A stretch of DNA of 44,404 nucleotides from Deltaproteobacteria bacterium. GTDB taxonomy: Bacteria > Desulfobacterota_D > UBA1144 > Nemesobacterales > Nemesobacteraceae. Location of the stretch: contig JAJCZR010000010.1 in the NCBI GenBank assembly GCA_029262295.1, positions 1-44,404 of the forward strand, given 5' to 3'. Made by a program: the position numbers and the translations under genes. Under the pieces are notes generated by a model. The model made no database searches, was not told the DNA's origin, and worked only from the letters and a program-made list of their open reading frames with translations. This document shows positions 17,749 to 26,125 of the stretch, piece after piece (the first letter of the stretch is position 1; each line of letters begins with the position of its first letter).

Positions 17749-20529
17749 ATGAGAAAAAAACATATATTTTTTGCAGTTTTATTTTTTATTTTCTTTATTT
17801 TACCCATCTCAGTTGTACTGCTGACAGACTGGCTTTGGTTTAAACAAACAGGTTATGGATCTGTTTTTTCCACAATAGTTTTAACAAAACTAATGTTAGG
17901 TGTCGGAGTAGGTTTAATTGCATTTTTTATTCTATTTCTGAATTTAAAAATAGCGAGCAATCTCACAAAGGGCAAACCTGTTTATATAAACCTTGAACCC
18001 GGAAGACAATCAATTAATCTTGGCGGGCATATTGGCAAGATTGTACTACTTTTCTCTGTTTTTATCGGCTTTTCTGCAGGACTCACTCAATCGGGCAACT
18101 GGGACACCATACTAATGTATCTTAATAGTACGGCTTTTGGTATCTTGGATCCTGTTTTCAATAGGGATATTTCTTTTTACTTTTTCACACTGCCATTTTT
18201 GAAAATGTCACTTGGTTTTCTAAGCTGGATTGTTGTTATCTCTTTGGGCGGATCATTTTTAATTTATTTCACTCGGGGTGCACTTACCTCTCTTCTAAGA
18301 AAATTCAGGATAATGCGCCGTAGTGATGATATATTGGCAATTGGAAAAAATACAGAAAAGAGAATCAAAGTTCATTTGTTACTTCTTTTTTTCTTTTTGT
18401 TTCTCATACTTGCAGCTAAAACTTATTTTATAAAAATACCAGAACTTTTATATTCAACTACAGGCCCTTTTACAGGGGCAAGCTATACTGATATTTATGC
18501 TAATCTTCCGATATTAAAGTTATCAAGTATTGCATTACTTTTTCTTGCTATTGTTTTTCTGATAAATATTTTCAAGGAAAGCAAAAGACTACTGTTCGCT
18601 GCTTTTGGCCTTTATGTTCTTATAGCAATTATAGCTTTGTGGCTCTACCCTTCTTTACTTCAAAATTTTGTTGTTGAACCTAATGAACTTGTTAAGGAAA
18701 CTCCATACATAAAACATAATATTGCAGGCACCCAAAAGGCATTTAAGCTCAATAACATTAGTGAATACAATCTTCAGGGAGAGACTACTTCACTTACAAT
18801 GTCTGATATTGAGAACAATGAAACAACGATTAAAAATATCCGGTTGTGGGATAGAGAGCCCTTACTTGACACTTTCGGCCAACTTCAGGAAATACGTACA
18901 TACTACGACTTTGTTTCAATTGACAATGACCGTTACCAGATAGATGGTGAATATAGACAAACGCTTCTCTCTGCCAGAGAACTGAATCCTGCATCACTTC
19001 CTCAAAAAAACTTTATTAACGAACGGCTGACATTCACACATGGTTATGGTGCGACTGTTACACCTGTAAATGAGGTAACAGATGAAGGACTGCCTGTGCT
19101 GTTTGTGAAAGACCTACCACCTGCTTCAACTAAAGAGTCCCTCGAAATTAGAAGACCCGAAATATACTATGGAGAGCTCACCAACAATTATGTTATAGCA
19201 AATACAGTTGCTAAAGAATTTGATTATCCCTCAGGTGAGAAAAACGTTTATAACGATTATGAAGGGAGTGGCGGGGTTGAGATAGGATCGTTCTTTAAGA
19301 AAGTGCTAATGTCGCTCAGGTTTAAGGAAACAAAGCTGTTTTTATCAGACGACATTACCTCTGAAAGCAGGATTATGTATTATCGAAATATTAAAGAAAG
19401 GGTTAAAAAGGTATTCCCTTTTCTCGAACTGGATGATGATCCATATATGGTAATTGCAGAAGATGGATCCCTTCAATGGATTCAGGATGCTTACACTGTA
19501 AGCGACCGTTATCCATATTCCGAAAGAATCCGAAGAAGAAACCCTATTAATTACATTCGCAACTCGGTAAAAGTTGTCGTTTCGGCTTATGATGGCAATA
19601 TGAAGTTTTACATTTCAGACCCTTCCGATCCTGTTATTAAGACTTATGAAAAAATATTTGAGGGCTCTTTTCTACCAATAAGTAAAATGCCAGAGGACCT
19701 TAAAAGTCACATTCGTTATCCCGAAGATATCTTCATTTATCAGACTGCTCTTTACTCCATATACCACATGGAAGAACCTCAGATTTTCTATAACAAAGAA
19801 GATAAGTGGCAGATTCCGGTTATTTCAGAAGGAAGCACCGACCCGATGATCAGGCATATAATAATGAAACTACCTAATGAAGAAAAAGAAGAATATATAT
19901 TGATGATACCTTTTACTCCTCAGGGAAAAGATAATATGGCTGCATGGATGGTTGCAAGATCTGATGGTGAAAACTACGGGAGTATGGCAGTTTACAGATT
20001 CCCAAAACAGTCACTCGTTTACGGCCCTCAACAGATAATCAACAGAATTAATCAGAATCCTGAAATCTCAAGGCAGATATCTCTTTGGGATCAGCGAGGA
20101 TCTGAAGTAAACCAGGGTTCACTTCTTGTTATTCCAATAGAAGAATCTCTTTTGTATGTTAGGCCTTTATATATTCGATCTCAAGGGGGGAAGATACCTG
20201 AGCTAAAAAGAGTGATAATTGCTTATGAAAACACAATAGTAATGGAAGAAACTCTGGATAAGGCGATCAGGAAAATTTTTGGAATGAGAGTAAGTGATGA
20301 GAAAATAAAACCAGAAGAAACAGAATTAAAAGAGAAGCCCCAACAACTAAGAATTCCAGAAGATGACATTCTCTCAAACGCTCGCATGCACTATGAAACT
20401 GCCATACAGGCACAAAAGGATGGCAACTGGGCCCTTTACGGAGAAGAGATTAAAAAACTTGGCAGGATTTTAAACAGTATTAAACAAGAGAAAGATCAAA
20501 TAGAAGAGGAAATTCAGCAGCCGCAATAA
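17749..20529 (+). CDS. UPF0182 family large membrane protein
   Basis: This 926-residue protein has about seven membrane segments in its N-terminal third, including the family motif TDWLWFKQTGYGSVF. A large extracytoplasmic domain follows with RPEIYYGELTNNYVI, GYGATVTPVNEVTDEGLPVL and VYGPQQIINRINQNPEISRQ, all typical of UPF0182 (COG1615). Function is unknown across the family. I chose the ATG at 17749 because the family usually starts with a short basic stretch just before the first helix. The open frame extends to a TTG at 17623 but that extra segment is not family-like. No good ribosome-binding site is seen. A charged C-terminal tail (about 60 residues) is helical. Confidence 0.88.
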   Translation: MRKKHIFFAVLFFIFFILPISVVLLTDWLWFKQTGYGSVFSTIVLTKLMLGVGVGLIAFFILFLNLKIASNLTKGKPVYINLEPGRQSINLGGHIGKIVLLFSVFIGFSAGLTQSGNWDTILMYLNSTAFGILDPVFNRDISFYFFTLPFLKMSLGFLSWIVVISLGGSFLIYFTRGALTSLLRKFRIMRRSDDILAIGKNTEKRIKVHLLLLFFFLFLILAAKTYFIKIPELLYSTTGPFTGASYTDIYANLPILKLSSIALLFLAIVFLINIFKESKRLLFAAFGLYVLIAIIALWLYPSLLQNFVVEPNELVKETPYIKHNIAGTQKAFKLNNISEYNLQGETTSLTMSDIENNETTIKNIRLWDREPLLDTFGQLQEIRTYYDFVSIDNDRYQIDGEYRQTLLSARELNPASLPQKNFINERLTFTHGYGATVTPVNEVTDEGLPVLFVKDLPPASTKESLEIRRPEIYYGELTNNYVIANTVAKEFDYPSGEKNVYNDYEGSGGVEIGSFFKKVLMSLRFKETKLFLSDDITSESRIMYYRNIKERVKKVFPFLELDDDPYMVIAEDGSLQWIQDAYTVSDRYPYSERIRRRNPINYIRNSVKVVVSAYDGNMKFYISDPSDPVIKTYEKIFEGSFLPISKMPEDLKSHIRYPEDIFIYQTALYSIYHMEEPQIFYNKEDKWQIPVISEGSTDPMIRHIIMKLPNEEKEEYILMIPFTPQGKDNMAAWMVARSDGENYGSMAVYRFPKQSLVYGPQQIINRINQNPEISRQISLWDQRGSEVNQGSLLVIPIEESLLYVRPLYIRSQGGKIPELKRVIIAYENTIVMEETLDKAIRKIFGMRVSDEKIKPEETELKEKPQQLRIPEDDILSNARMHYETAIQAQKDGNWALYGEEIKKLGRILNSIKQEKDQIEEEIQQPQ

Positions 20530-20537
20530 TCATTTTC

Positions 20538-20620
20538 TTACCTAACATAATGTTCTGTAATAAACTTTTTTATGTTTCCAGTTTTTCTCATAATTTAGGA
20601 GATAAATTATTACATGTAAG
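20538..20620 (-). pseudogene. Relic of the 5' end of a second deoxyhypusine synthase-like gene
   Basis: An ATG at 20589-20591 starts MRKTGNIKKFITEHYVR and then stops (TAA, 20538-20540). The intact DHS-like protein begins MGKNGNIKKFITEHFKHF: twelve of the first fifteen residues agree. The roughly 30 bases upstream of the ATG also match the intact gene's leader, including ATAAT and a purine-rich site that reads CTCCTAAATT here. It therefore preserves promoter region plus fifteen codons of a second copy. It sits just behind UPF0182, in the same orientation as the intact gene. Confidence 0.8.
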
Positions 20621-20640
20621 TCAGTTCTTTGAAAGTCAAA

Positions 20641-21558
20641 TTAAAGATAAATATTTGGGTCTTGGTCATTTTTGAAACCAATATTATAACAATTTTCTAA
20701 TTTATAATACTCTATTAATCTATATAAATTAGATCGAAAGCTGCCAATAAAAATTTTGGATTCTCTTGCAATCTCAATTTCAGTTAAAAGATTAATAATC
20801 TCAACCTTTTTTTGGGATTTTTTCATCTGGTTAAAATCAGAATTTTTATACCCTTTCTTTGAATCAGAAATTAAAGTGATAAATTCGTAATCTAAAAATT
20901 TGTTTTTCAGCTCAGTATATACACTAAAATCATCACTCATAACAAAAACAGTTTTGATTGAAGAATTTATTGATTTTAGTTTGTTCATATAATCTTCTAC
21001 AGGATAAAAATTATCTTCACCAGTTTTTATCTTGTCACCCCTTCGTATATGAAATACCGCATAGTCATGATCGATGGAAATTTTTGCATTTTTAATATCT
21101 GATAAAATTTCAGGCTTAATTTTCCAAATATTTTTAAGAATTCTATTAATTGATGATATAAATTCGTCTTTGTTTTGAAGTCTTTGATGATTATTAAATT
21201 CTCGAACCTTATGAAAACCTTCAAAAATAGTTTCTGTATCTTTTTTTAAGCTAAAATTTAATAATAAGAAAACAAGTTTTCTTCTACTAATTGCCAACTT
21301 TGAAACGCTAACAAATCTACTAATAAATTGAAGGGTTTTTACAAGAATTTTATGTTTTAGTGCTTGTGCATCATTGCTTTGCAGAGCAATAAAATAATCA
21401 GTCCATCCATCTTTATAATTATAGTTCCAAAATGTTGTATCAAGTACTAGACTATAGTCATTTTTTTTGCAATAATTAATGGCATATAACAAATTATTTA
21501 TCTCTGATCCGAATCCTCTGGACGTTAGGAACCATGTCAACTTTTTATCTTTTTTCAT
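20641..21558 (-). CDS. GT23-like (alpha-1,6-fucosyltransferase fold) glycosyltransferase
   Basis: This is a 305-residue protein without membrane segments. HIRRGDK (170-176) followed by FYPVEDYMNKL strongly resembles the FUT8/NodZ signature HVRRTDK...FHPIEEYM. VFVMSDD (204-210) and KIFIGSFRSNLYRLIEY (268-284) match the other two conserved peptides of the fucosyltransferase superfamily. The donor would be GDP-fucose, the acceptor a surface or secreted glycan or a Nod-like oligosaccharide. No other sugar genes are nearby. The N-terminal Rossmann half (WFLTSRGFGSEINNLLYAIN) is also consistent. Codon use is especially AT-rich, so recent acquisition is possible. Confidence 0.75.
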   Translation of the reverse strand: MKKDKKLTWFLTSRGFGSEINNLLYAINYCKKNDYSLVLDTTFWNYNYKDGWTDYFIALQSNDAQALKHKILVKTLQFISRFVSVSKLAISRRKLVFLLLNFSLKKDTETIFEGFHKVREFNNHQRLQNKDEFISSINRILKNIWKIKPEILSDIKNAKISIDHDYAVFHIRRGDKIKTGEDNFYPVEDYMNKLKSINSSIKTVFVMSDDFSVYTELKNKFLDYEFITLISDSKKGYKNSDFNQMKKSQKKVEIINLLTEIEIARESKIFIGSFRSNLYRLIEYYKLENCYNIGFKNDQDPNIYL

Positions 21559-21609
21559 ACTAATAACAATTAATATTCACGAGTTTAGTCATAGATATTT
21601 AATAAGAGT

Positions 21610-22551
21610 TTATGCTAATTTCAAAGCAACTTTAATTGCTTCTATCATACTTGAAGGATTAGCAACTCCTTTCCATGCAATATCAAATGCTGTTCCGTGG
21701 TCGGGAGATGTTCTGATTATTGGTAATCCAATTGTTACATTCACTCCGGTATCAAATAAAAGCATCTTAAATGGAATCAACCCCTGATCATGATACATAG
21801 ATATGACAAGATCCCATTTTCCCTGAAGGGCATTATAGAATAGTGTGTCGGCCGGTAAAGGGCCTTCAACATTAATCCCTTCACCTTTTGCTTTATCTAT
21901 AGCTGGAATAATTTCTTCAATTTCCTCTTTGCCAAATGCACCTGCCTCACCTGCATGAGGGTTAAGACCACAAACAACAATTTTAGGATCAGGAATTCCA
22001 AACTTGCCTTTTAGTTCCGAGTTACAAATAGAAATGTATTTATATACTCTTTCTTTTGTAATAAGTTTTGGTACTTCAGATAGAGCAACATGAATTGTCA
22101 TAAGTGCAACTCGAAACTTCCCACCCTCAAAAAGCATAATTGCATTATCTGATTCGGTAAGATCCTGAAGCATTTCAGTGTGCCCCGGATATTTTGAGCC
22201 TGCGAGATGAATAGACTCTTTACTTATTGGAGCAGTAACGATAGCATCAATCTCTTTATCCATTATCATCTCAACTGCCTTTTCGATACAATCAAGAGAA
22301 GCTTGGCCTGCTTTTTCCGAAACCACTTCAGGGGTCAAGTCTTTTTCTGCAAAATTTGTAGGATCAATAATGTTTAACGAATTATTACTACCAAATTCTT
22401 TGTTTGCCTTTTTAAGAACATCTTCACTTCCAATAAGTATAAAGTTAGAAAGCTCAGATATAGATGAGTCAGATATAGCTTTAATTGCTACTTCGGGTCC
22501 AATTCCATTTGGATCACCCATTGTTATTCCGATCTTCAGTTTATTCGGCAT
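21610..22551 (-). CDS. pdxA: 4-hydroxythreonine-4-phosphate dehydrogenase
   Basis: This 313-residue enzyme of pyridoxal 5'-phosphate synthesis (DXP-dependent route) oxidises 4-phosphohydroxythreonine with NAD. GITMGDPNGIGPEVAIKA opens the protein. Metal-binding histidines lie in SKYPGHTEMLQDL, GLNPHAGEAGAFGKEE and MYHDQGLIPFKMLLFD, and PIIRTSPDHGTAFDIAWKG closes the site. Length is typical. It lies 51 bp upstream of the GT23-like gene on the same strand; the two need not be functionally related. Confidence 0.93.
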   Translation of the reverse strand: MPNKLKIGITMGDPNGIGPEVAIKAISDSSISELSNFILIGSEDVLKKANKEFGSNNSLNIIDPTNFAEKDLTPEVVSEKAGQASLDCIEKAVEMIMDKEIDAIVTAPISKESIHLAGSKYPGHTEMLQDLTESDNAIMLFEGGKFRVALMTIHVALSEVPKLITKERVYKYISICNSELKGKFGIPDPKIVVCGLNPHAGEAGAFGKEEIEEIIPAIDKAKGEGINVEGPLPADTLFYNALQGKWDLVISMYHDQGLIPFKMLLFDTGVNVTIGLPIIRTSPDHGTAFDIAWKGVANPSSMIEAIKVALKLA

Positions 22552-22613
22552 AGCAAATTATGATAATTGAAAATAAGTAGTTGTACATGATCAAGAATTT
22601 GTTTTTTAGTAAT

Positions 22614-22783
22614 GTCATCCCGTACTTGCTTGTACTGAGCTTGCCGAATGTGATGCGGGATCCAGGATATTGACTAGAATTATAAATACAAATCAGAATT
22701 CACTAGACTATTACAATACTAATAATTGCTGATTAATTATCCTTTTCCACCATTCTGGATTCCGGCTCGAAGGCCGGAATGAC
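22614..22783. repeat. BIME-like pair of REP palindromes
   Basis: A plus unit (22614-22666, GTCATCCCG...GCGGGATCCAGG) faces a minus unit (22755-22783) across about 90 bp. The right unit forms a perfect 8-bp stem, ATTCCGGC (22759-22766) with GCCGGAAT (22773-22780). The whole block resembles 1558-1725 in layout and in the flank TTTTCCACCATTCTGGATTCC. It fills the 240-bp gap between tatD and pdxA, where the right-hand hairpin could also stop tatD transcription. Confidence 0.75.
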
Positions 22784-22792
22784 TGGCAGATG

Positions 22793-23575
22793 CTAAATAA
22801 GAGAAGTCTTATCTTTTGGTATCTTATGAAAAAGAGTGCATACATTTTCAAGTATCTGATCATTAAGTTCATCAAGACTTAAATCTTTTATTTCTGCGAG
22901 AAGAGTCGCAACATATTCAACATAACAGGGTTCATTATCTTTTCCTCTTTTTGGAACCGGTGCAAGATATGGCGAATCTGTTTCATAAAGAACTCTATCA
23001 ATTGGTGATTTCTTTGCAACATCCCTAATTTCCTCAGCCCTCTTGAAAGTCAATATTCCTGAGAATGAAATAAAAAAGCCAAGATCAAGATATTTCTTAG
23101 CATAGTCCCAGTTACTTGAAAAACAGTGAATAACTCCGGGATTTTCATTAAGATTTTTTGTTTTTAAAATTTCAATAAGATCATCATCTGCATCCCTTAT
23201 ATGAATTACAAATGGTAGAGAATGCTTTGTGGCAAGATAAATATGGGCTTCACAGGACCTTATTTGCTCTTCTTTGGTAGAGTTCATGTAGTGATAATCA
23301 AGCCCTGTCTCACCTAATCCAACAACTTTCGGATCATCAAGCAGTTTCTCAAACTCGCTCATTACCTCGTCTGTATAACTTGATGCAGTATGAGGATGAA
23401 TCCCTATTGAAGAATAAATCCCATTGTACTTCTTTGTTAGCTCAACAGTATTAATTGAAGACTCTAAACCTGTACCAATCGAGATTATTTTACCAACTCC
23501 AACCTCACTTGCTCTTTCAACTGCTGCTTCAGGGTCTTCAAGGCTTAGAATATGTGCATGGGAATCAATCAGCAT
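22793..23575 (-). CDS. tatD: TatD family metal-dependent deoxyribonuclease
   Basis: This 260-residue hydrolase has a TIM barrel with a two-metal site: MLIDSHAHI (the N-terminal HxH), VVGLGETGLDYHY, LPFVIHIRDADDD, PGVIHCFSS, and VLYETDSPYLAPVPKRGK. Members degrade DNA 3'-5' and act in repair of oxidative damage. Length is normal. Its start is 1 bp after the nrdR stop, so it is probably the last gene of a glyA-nrdR-tatD operon. Confidence 0.92.
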   Translation of the reverse strand: MLIDSHAHILSLEDPEAAVERASEVGVGKIISIGTGLESSINTVELTKKYNGIYSSIGIHPHTASSYTDEVMSEFEKLLDDPKVVGLGETGLDYHYMNSTKEEQIRSCEAHIYLATKHSLPFVIHIRDADDDLIEILKTKNLNENPGVIHCFSSNWDYAKKYLDLGFFISFSGILTFKRAEEIRDVAKKSPIDRVLYETDSPYLAPVPKRGKDNEPCYVEYVATLLAEIKDLSLDELNDQILENVCTLFHKIPKDKTSLI

Positions 23576-23576
23576 A

Positions 23577-24035
23577 CTACTTTTTTTCCTTCAGAAGATC
23601 AGTAAGCTCATCCATAAATTGATTTACATCTTTAAATGATCTGTATACTGAAGCAAATCTCACATATGCAACTTCGTCAATTTCGTAAAGTTTTTTTATT
23701 AACCTTTCACCTATTTCTTCACTTTGCACTTCCCTTTCGCCCCTTTCCTGAAATTCGCGTTCAAGTTTAGTAACAAAGTCTTCAATCACATCAAAGCTTA
23801 TAGGCCTTTTCTCACATGCCCTGAGCATTCCGTTAATTATTTTGTTTCTGTCAAACTCTTCACGTCTTCCATCTTTCTTTACAACAAGAAACTCAACCTG
23901 CTCCACCCTTTCATAGGTTGTATATCTCTTTGTGCAATCGTTGCATTCCCTTCTTCTTCTTATAGAAGACCCATCACCACCTACTCTGGAATCTACAACT
24001 TTACTATCATTACTTGAACAAAATGGACACTTCAT
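23577..24035 (-). CDS. nrdR: Transcriptional repressor NrdR
   Basis: This 152-residue ATP/dATP-sensing repressor acts on ribonucleotide reductase genes. Zinc ligands C3, C6, C31 and C34 form the N-terminal ribbon ([17 protein letters not shown], then [19 protein letters not shown]), followed by the ATP-cone starting [20 protein letters not shown]. Its targets would be NrdR boxes near nrd genes, none of which are in this window. It lies between glyA and tatD on the same strand. Confidence 0.95.
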   Translation of the reverse strand: MKCPFCSSNDSKVVDSRVGGDGSSIRRRRECNDCTKRYTTYERVEQVEFLVVKKDGRREEFDRNKIINGMLRACEKRPISFDVIEDFVTKLEREFQERGEREVQSEEIGERLIKKLYEIDEVAYVRFASVYRSFKDVNQFMDELTDLLKEKK

Positions 24036-24054
24036 ATTTTGGCTCGCTTACTTA

Positions 24055-25302
24055 TCATACAAGTTTGTGGCTATAAATAGGGAATTTTTTGCAAAGCTCT
24101 TTTACATCATTCTTAATATTCGTAAGTAACTTTTCATCTTCATGATTGTTAAGCGCTTTAATTATAAAATCTGAAACTGAATCAATCTCATCTTCTTTAA
24201 ACCCTCTTGTTGTGAGAGCCGGAGTACCAATTCTTATACCACTTGTAACCATTGGTGGCTTGGGATCAAAAGGAATTGCATTTTTATTTACAGTAATACC
24301 CGCTTTATCAAGAGCTTCTTCTGCCATCTGTCCGGTCAAATCAGTCTCAGTAAGATCAACTAATACAAGATGGTTATCTGTGCCGCCGGAAACGAGTTTA
24401 AATCCGTTTTTTAAAAGATTTTCTCCAAGCCTTTTAGAATTATTAACAGTCTGCTGCTGATACTGTTTAAATTCAGGTTGCAAAGCTTCTTTAAATGCAA
24501 CTGCCTTAGCTGCAATTACATGCATTAATGGCCCGCCCTGTGTTCCAGGAAAAACCCTGCTGTTTACAACTTTTGCATGCTCCTGCTTCATCATTATCAT
24601 ACCGCCCCTGGGGCCTCTAAGAGTTTTATGAGTTGTGGTTGTAACAAAATCACAGTGAGGAACAGGATCAGAGTAAAGCCCCGTGCAAACAAGACCAGAA
24701 GGATGTGCAATATCGGCCATTAGTAAAGCACCACATTCATCTGCAATCTCCCTGAATTTCCCGAAATCTATATCCCTCGGATATGCACTCCAGCCGACAA
24801 CTATAATCTTTGGGCTGCTTTGCAAAGCAAGTTTTTTTACTTCATCATAATCAATAAGATTTGTTTCTTGACTAACGCCATAAGCTACAACATTATAGAG
24901 CCGACCTGAAAAATTAACTGGGCTACCATGAGTTAGATGGCCACCGTGATCGAGGCTCATTCCGAGAATTGTGTCTCCAGGTTTTAATGCTGCAAAGTAA
25001 ACTGCCATATTTGCCTGAGCTCCTGAATGAGGCTGCACATTTACGGCATCTGCTCCAAAAAGCTCAAGTGCCCTGTCTCTAGCCAGGTCTTCTGCAATAT
25101 CTACAAACTCACATCCGCCATAATATCTTTTTCCAGGAAGACCTTCGGCATATTTATTGGTTAAAACCGATCCCTGAGCTTCCATCACAGCTTCGCTGAC
25201 ATAATTTTCAGAAGCAATCATTTCAAGCTTCCATTCCTGGCGCTCTATTTCAGATTTTATAACCTTAGCAATTTCAGGATCTATTTTTTCTATTTCCTGC
25301 AT
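24055..25302 (-). CDS. glyA: Serine hydroxymethyltransferase
   Basis: This 415-residue PLP enzyme converts serine and tetrahydrofolate to glycine and methylene-THF. [18 protein letters not shown] and [20 protein letters not shown] are typical, and the PLP lysine lies in [18 protein letters not shown] start at the ATG at 25300-25302 ([10 protein letters not shown]): GGAGG at 25311-25315 is 8 bases before it. The in-frame ATG at 25317 would put that ribosome-binding site inside the gene. It is first in the glyA-nrdR-tatD run, a frequent bacterial pairing of glyA and nrdR. Confidence 0.95.
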   Translation of the reverse strand: MQEIEKIDPEIAKVIKSEIERQEWKLEMIASENYVSEAVMEAQGSVLTNKYAEGLPGKRYYGGCEFVDIAEDLARDRALELFGADAVNVQPHSGAQANMAVYFAALKPGDTILGMSLDHGGHLTHGSPVNFSGRLYNVVAYGVSQETNLIDYDEVKKLALQSSPKIIVVGWSAYPRDIDFGKFREIADECGALLMADIAHPSGLVCTGLYSDPVPHCDFVTTTTHKTLRGPRGGMIMMKQEHAKVVNSRVFPGTQGGPLMHVIAAKAVAFKEALQPEFKQYQQQTVNNSKRLGENLLKNGFKLVSGGTDNHLVLVDLTETDLTGQMAEEALDKAGITVNKNAIPFDPKPPMVTSGIRIGTPALTTRGFKEDEIDSVSDFIIKALNNHEDEKLLTNIKNDVKELCKKFPIYSHKLV

Positions 25303-25420
25303 TAATTTCTCCTCCATAATGTCATCGAAATGGTATCTAAAATTGGAAAAGTTAGCAAGATTACGTACCTTAACTAAACTGAATTCTGATTAAAAACTTT
25401 TTCAAATACTCTTTAATATA

Positions 25421-26125
25421 ATGATAAATATTGATAACAAAAAAGCTGTTTTCTTTGATTTTGGGGATACGCTTGTTACCACGGTTGAAACTTACCCAAA
25501 AAGGATTGAACTAGCCTTTATTGAAAATGGTTATTCATTTGGAGAAAACGAATTTATAAAAGCCTACCTTAAAAGCGATTATGAGATTTTTAAGCTCTAC
25601 AAAAAAAATGAAAAGATTCATCAAAAAGATCATCAAGACATACTGTTTAAACTTTTAATAAAAAACCTCAAACTTAATGAGGATTTCAAAGAGATTAAAT
25701 CCAAGATAAAGAAGTCGGTTGCAAAGATAGATTACAAAAGAGTAAAAATTGCGGGATGTGATCAACTTTTAAAAAAGCTGAGGGAAAGAAACTTTACGCT
25801 TGCGGTTATCTCTAATAATGATGGAAAAACTGTTGAAAAATGCAAAGATACAGAAATTGAACATTACTTTGATATTATTATTGATTCCACTCAGGTAAAG
25901 ATGGTAAAACCCGATATCGCTATTTTTAATTATACTCTTGATAAGCTCAGCCTTAAAAAAGAGGAAGTTATACATACTGGTGATCTTTATGGCTCAGATA
26001 TACTTGGAGCAATGAATGCTGGTATTGATCCTGTTTGGATAAACCATAGAAATGGTGAAAATTTTGAGAATCTGGATATAACCACTGTAAGCGACCTTTC
26101 GGAACTTAGCTCTCTTTTTAGTTAA
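25421..26125 (+). CDS. HAD-superfamily hydrolase
   Basis: This 234-residue phosphatase-type protein has motif I FFDFGDTLVT (residues 11-20, Asp nucleophile and +2-turn DxxD variant), motif II VISNND, a lysine in VKMVKPD, and motif IV HTGDLYGSDILGAMNAG. The helical cap between motif I and II places it in the haloacid dehalogenase-like subfamily with YjjG-type pyrophosphatases and phosphoglycolate phosphatases; substrate is unknown. It ends exactly where uvrA begins, so both are probably co-transcribed. Confidence 0.82.
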   Translation: MINIDNKKAVFFDFGDTLVTTVETYPKRIELAFIENGYSFGENEFIKAYLKSDYEIFKLYKKNEKIHQKDHQDILFKLLIKNLKLNEDFKEIKSKIKKSVAKIDYKRVKIAGCDQLLKKLRERNFTLAVISNNDGKTVEKCKDTEIEHYFDIIIDSTQVKMVKPDIAIFNYTLDKLSLKKEEVIHTGDLYGSDILGAMNAGIDPVWINHRNGENFENLDITTVSDLSELSSLFS

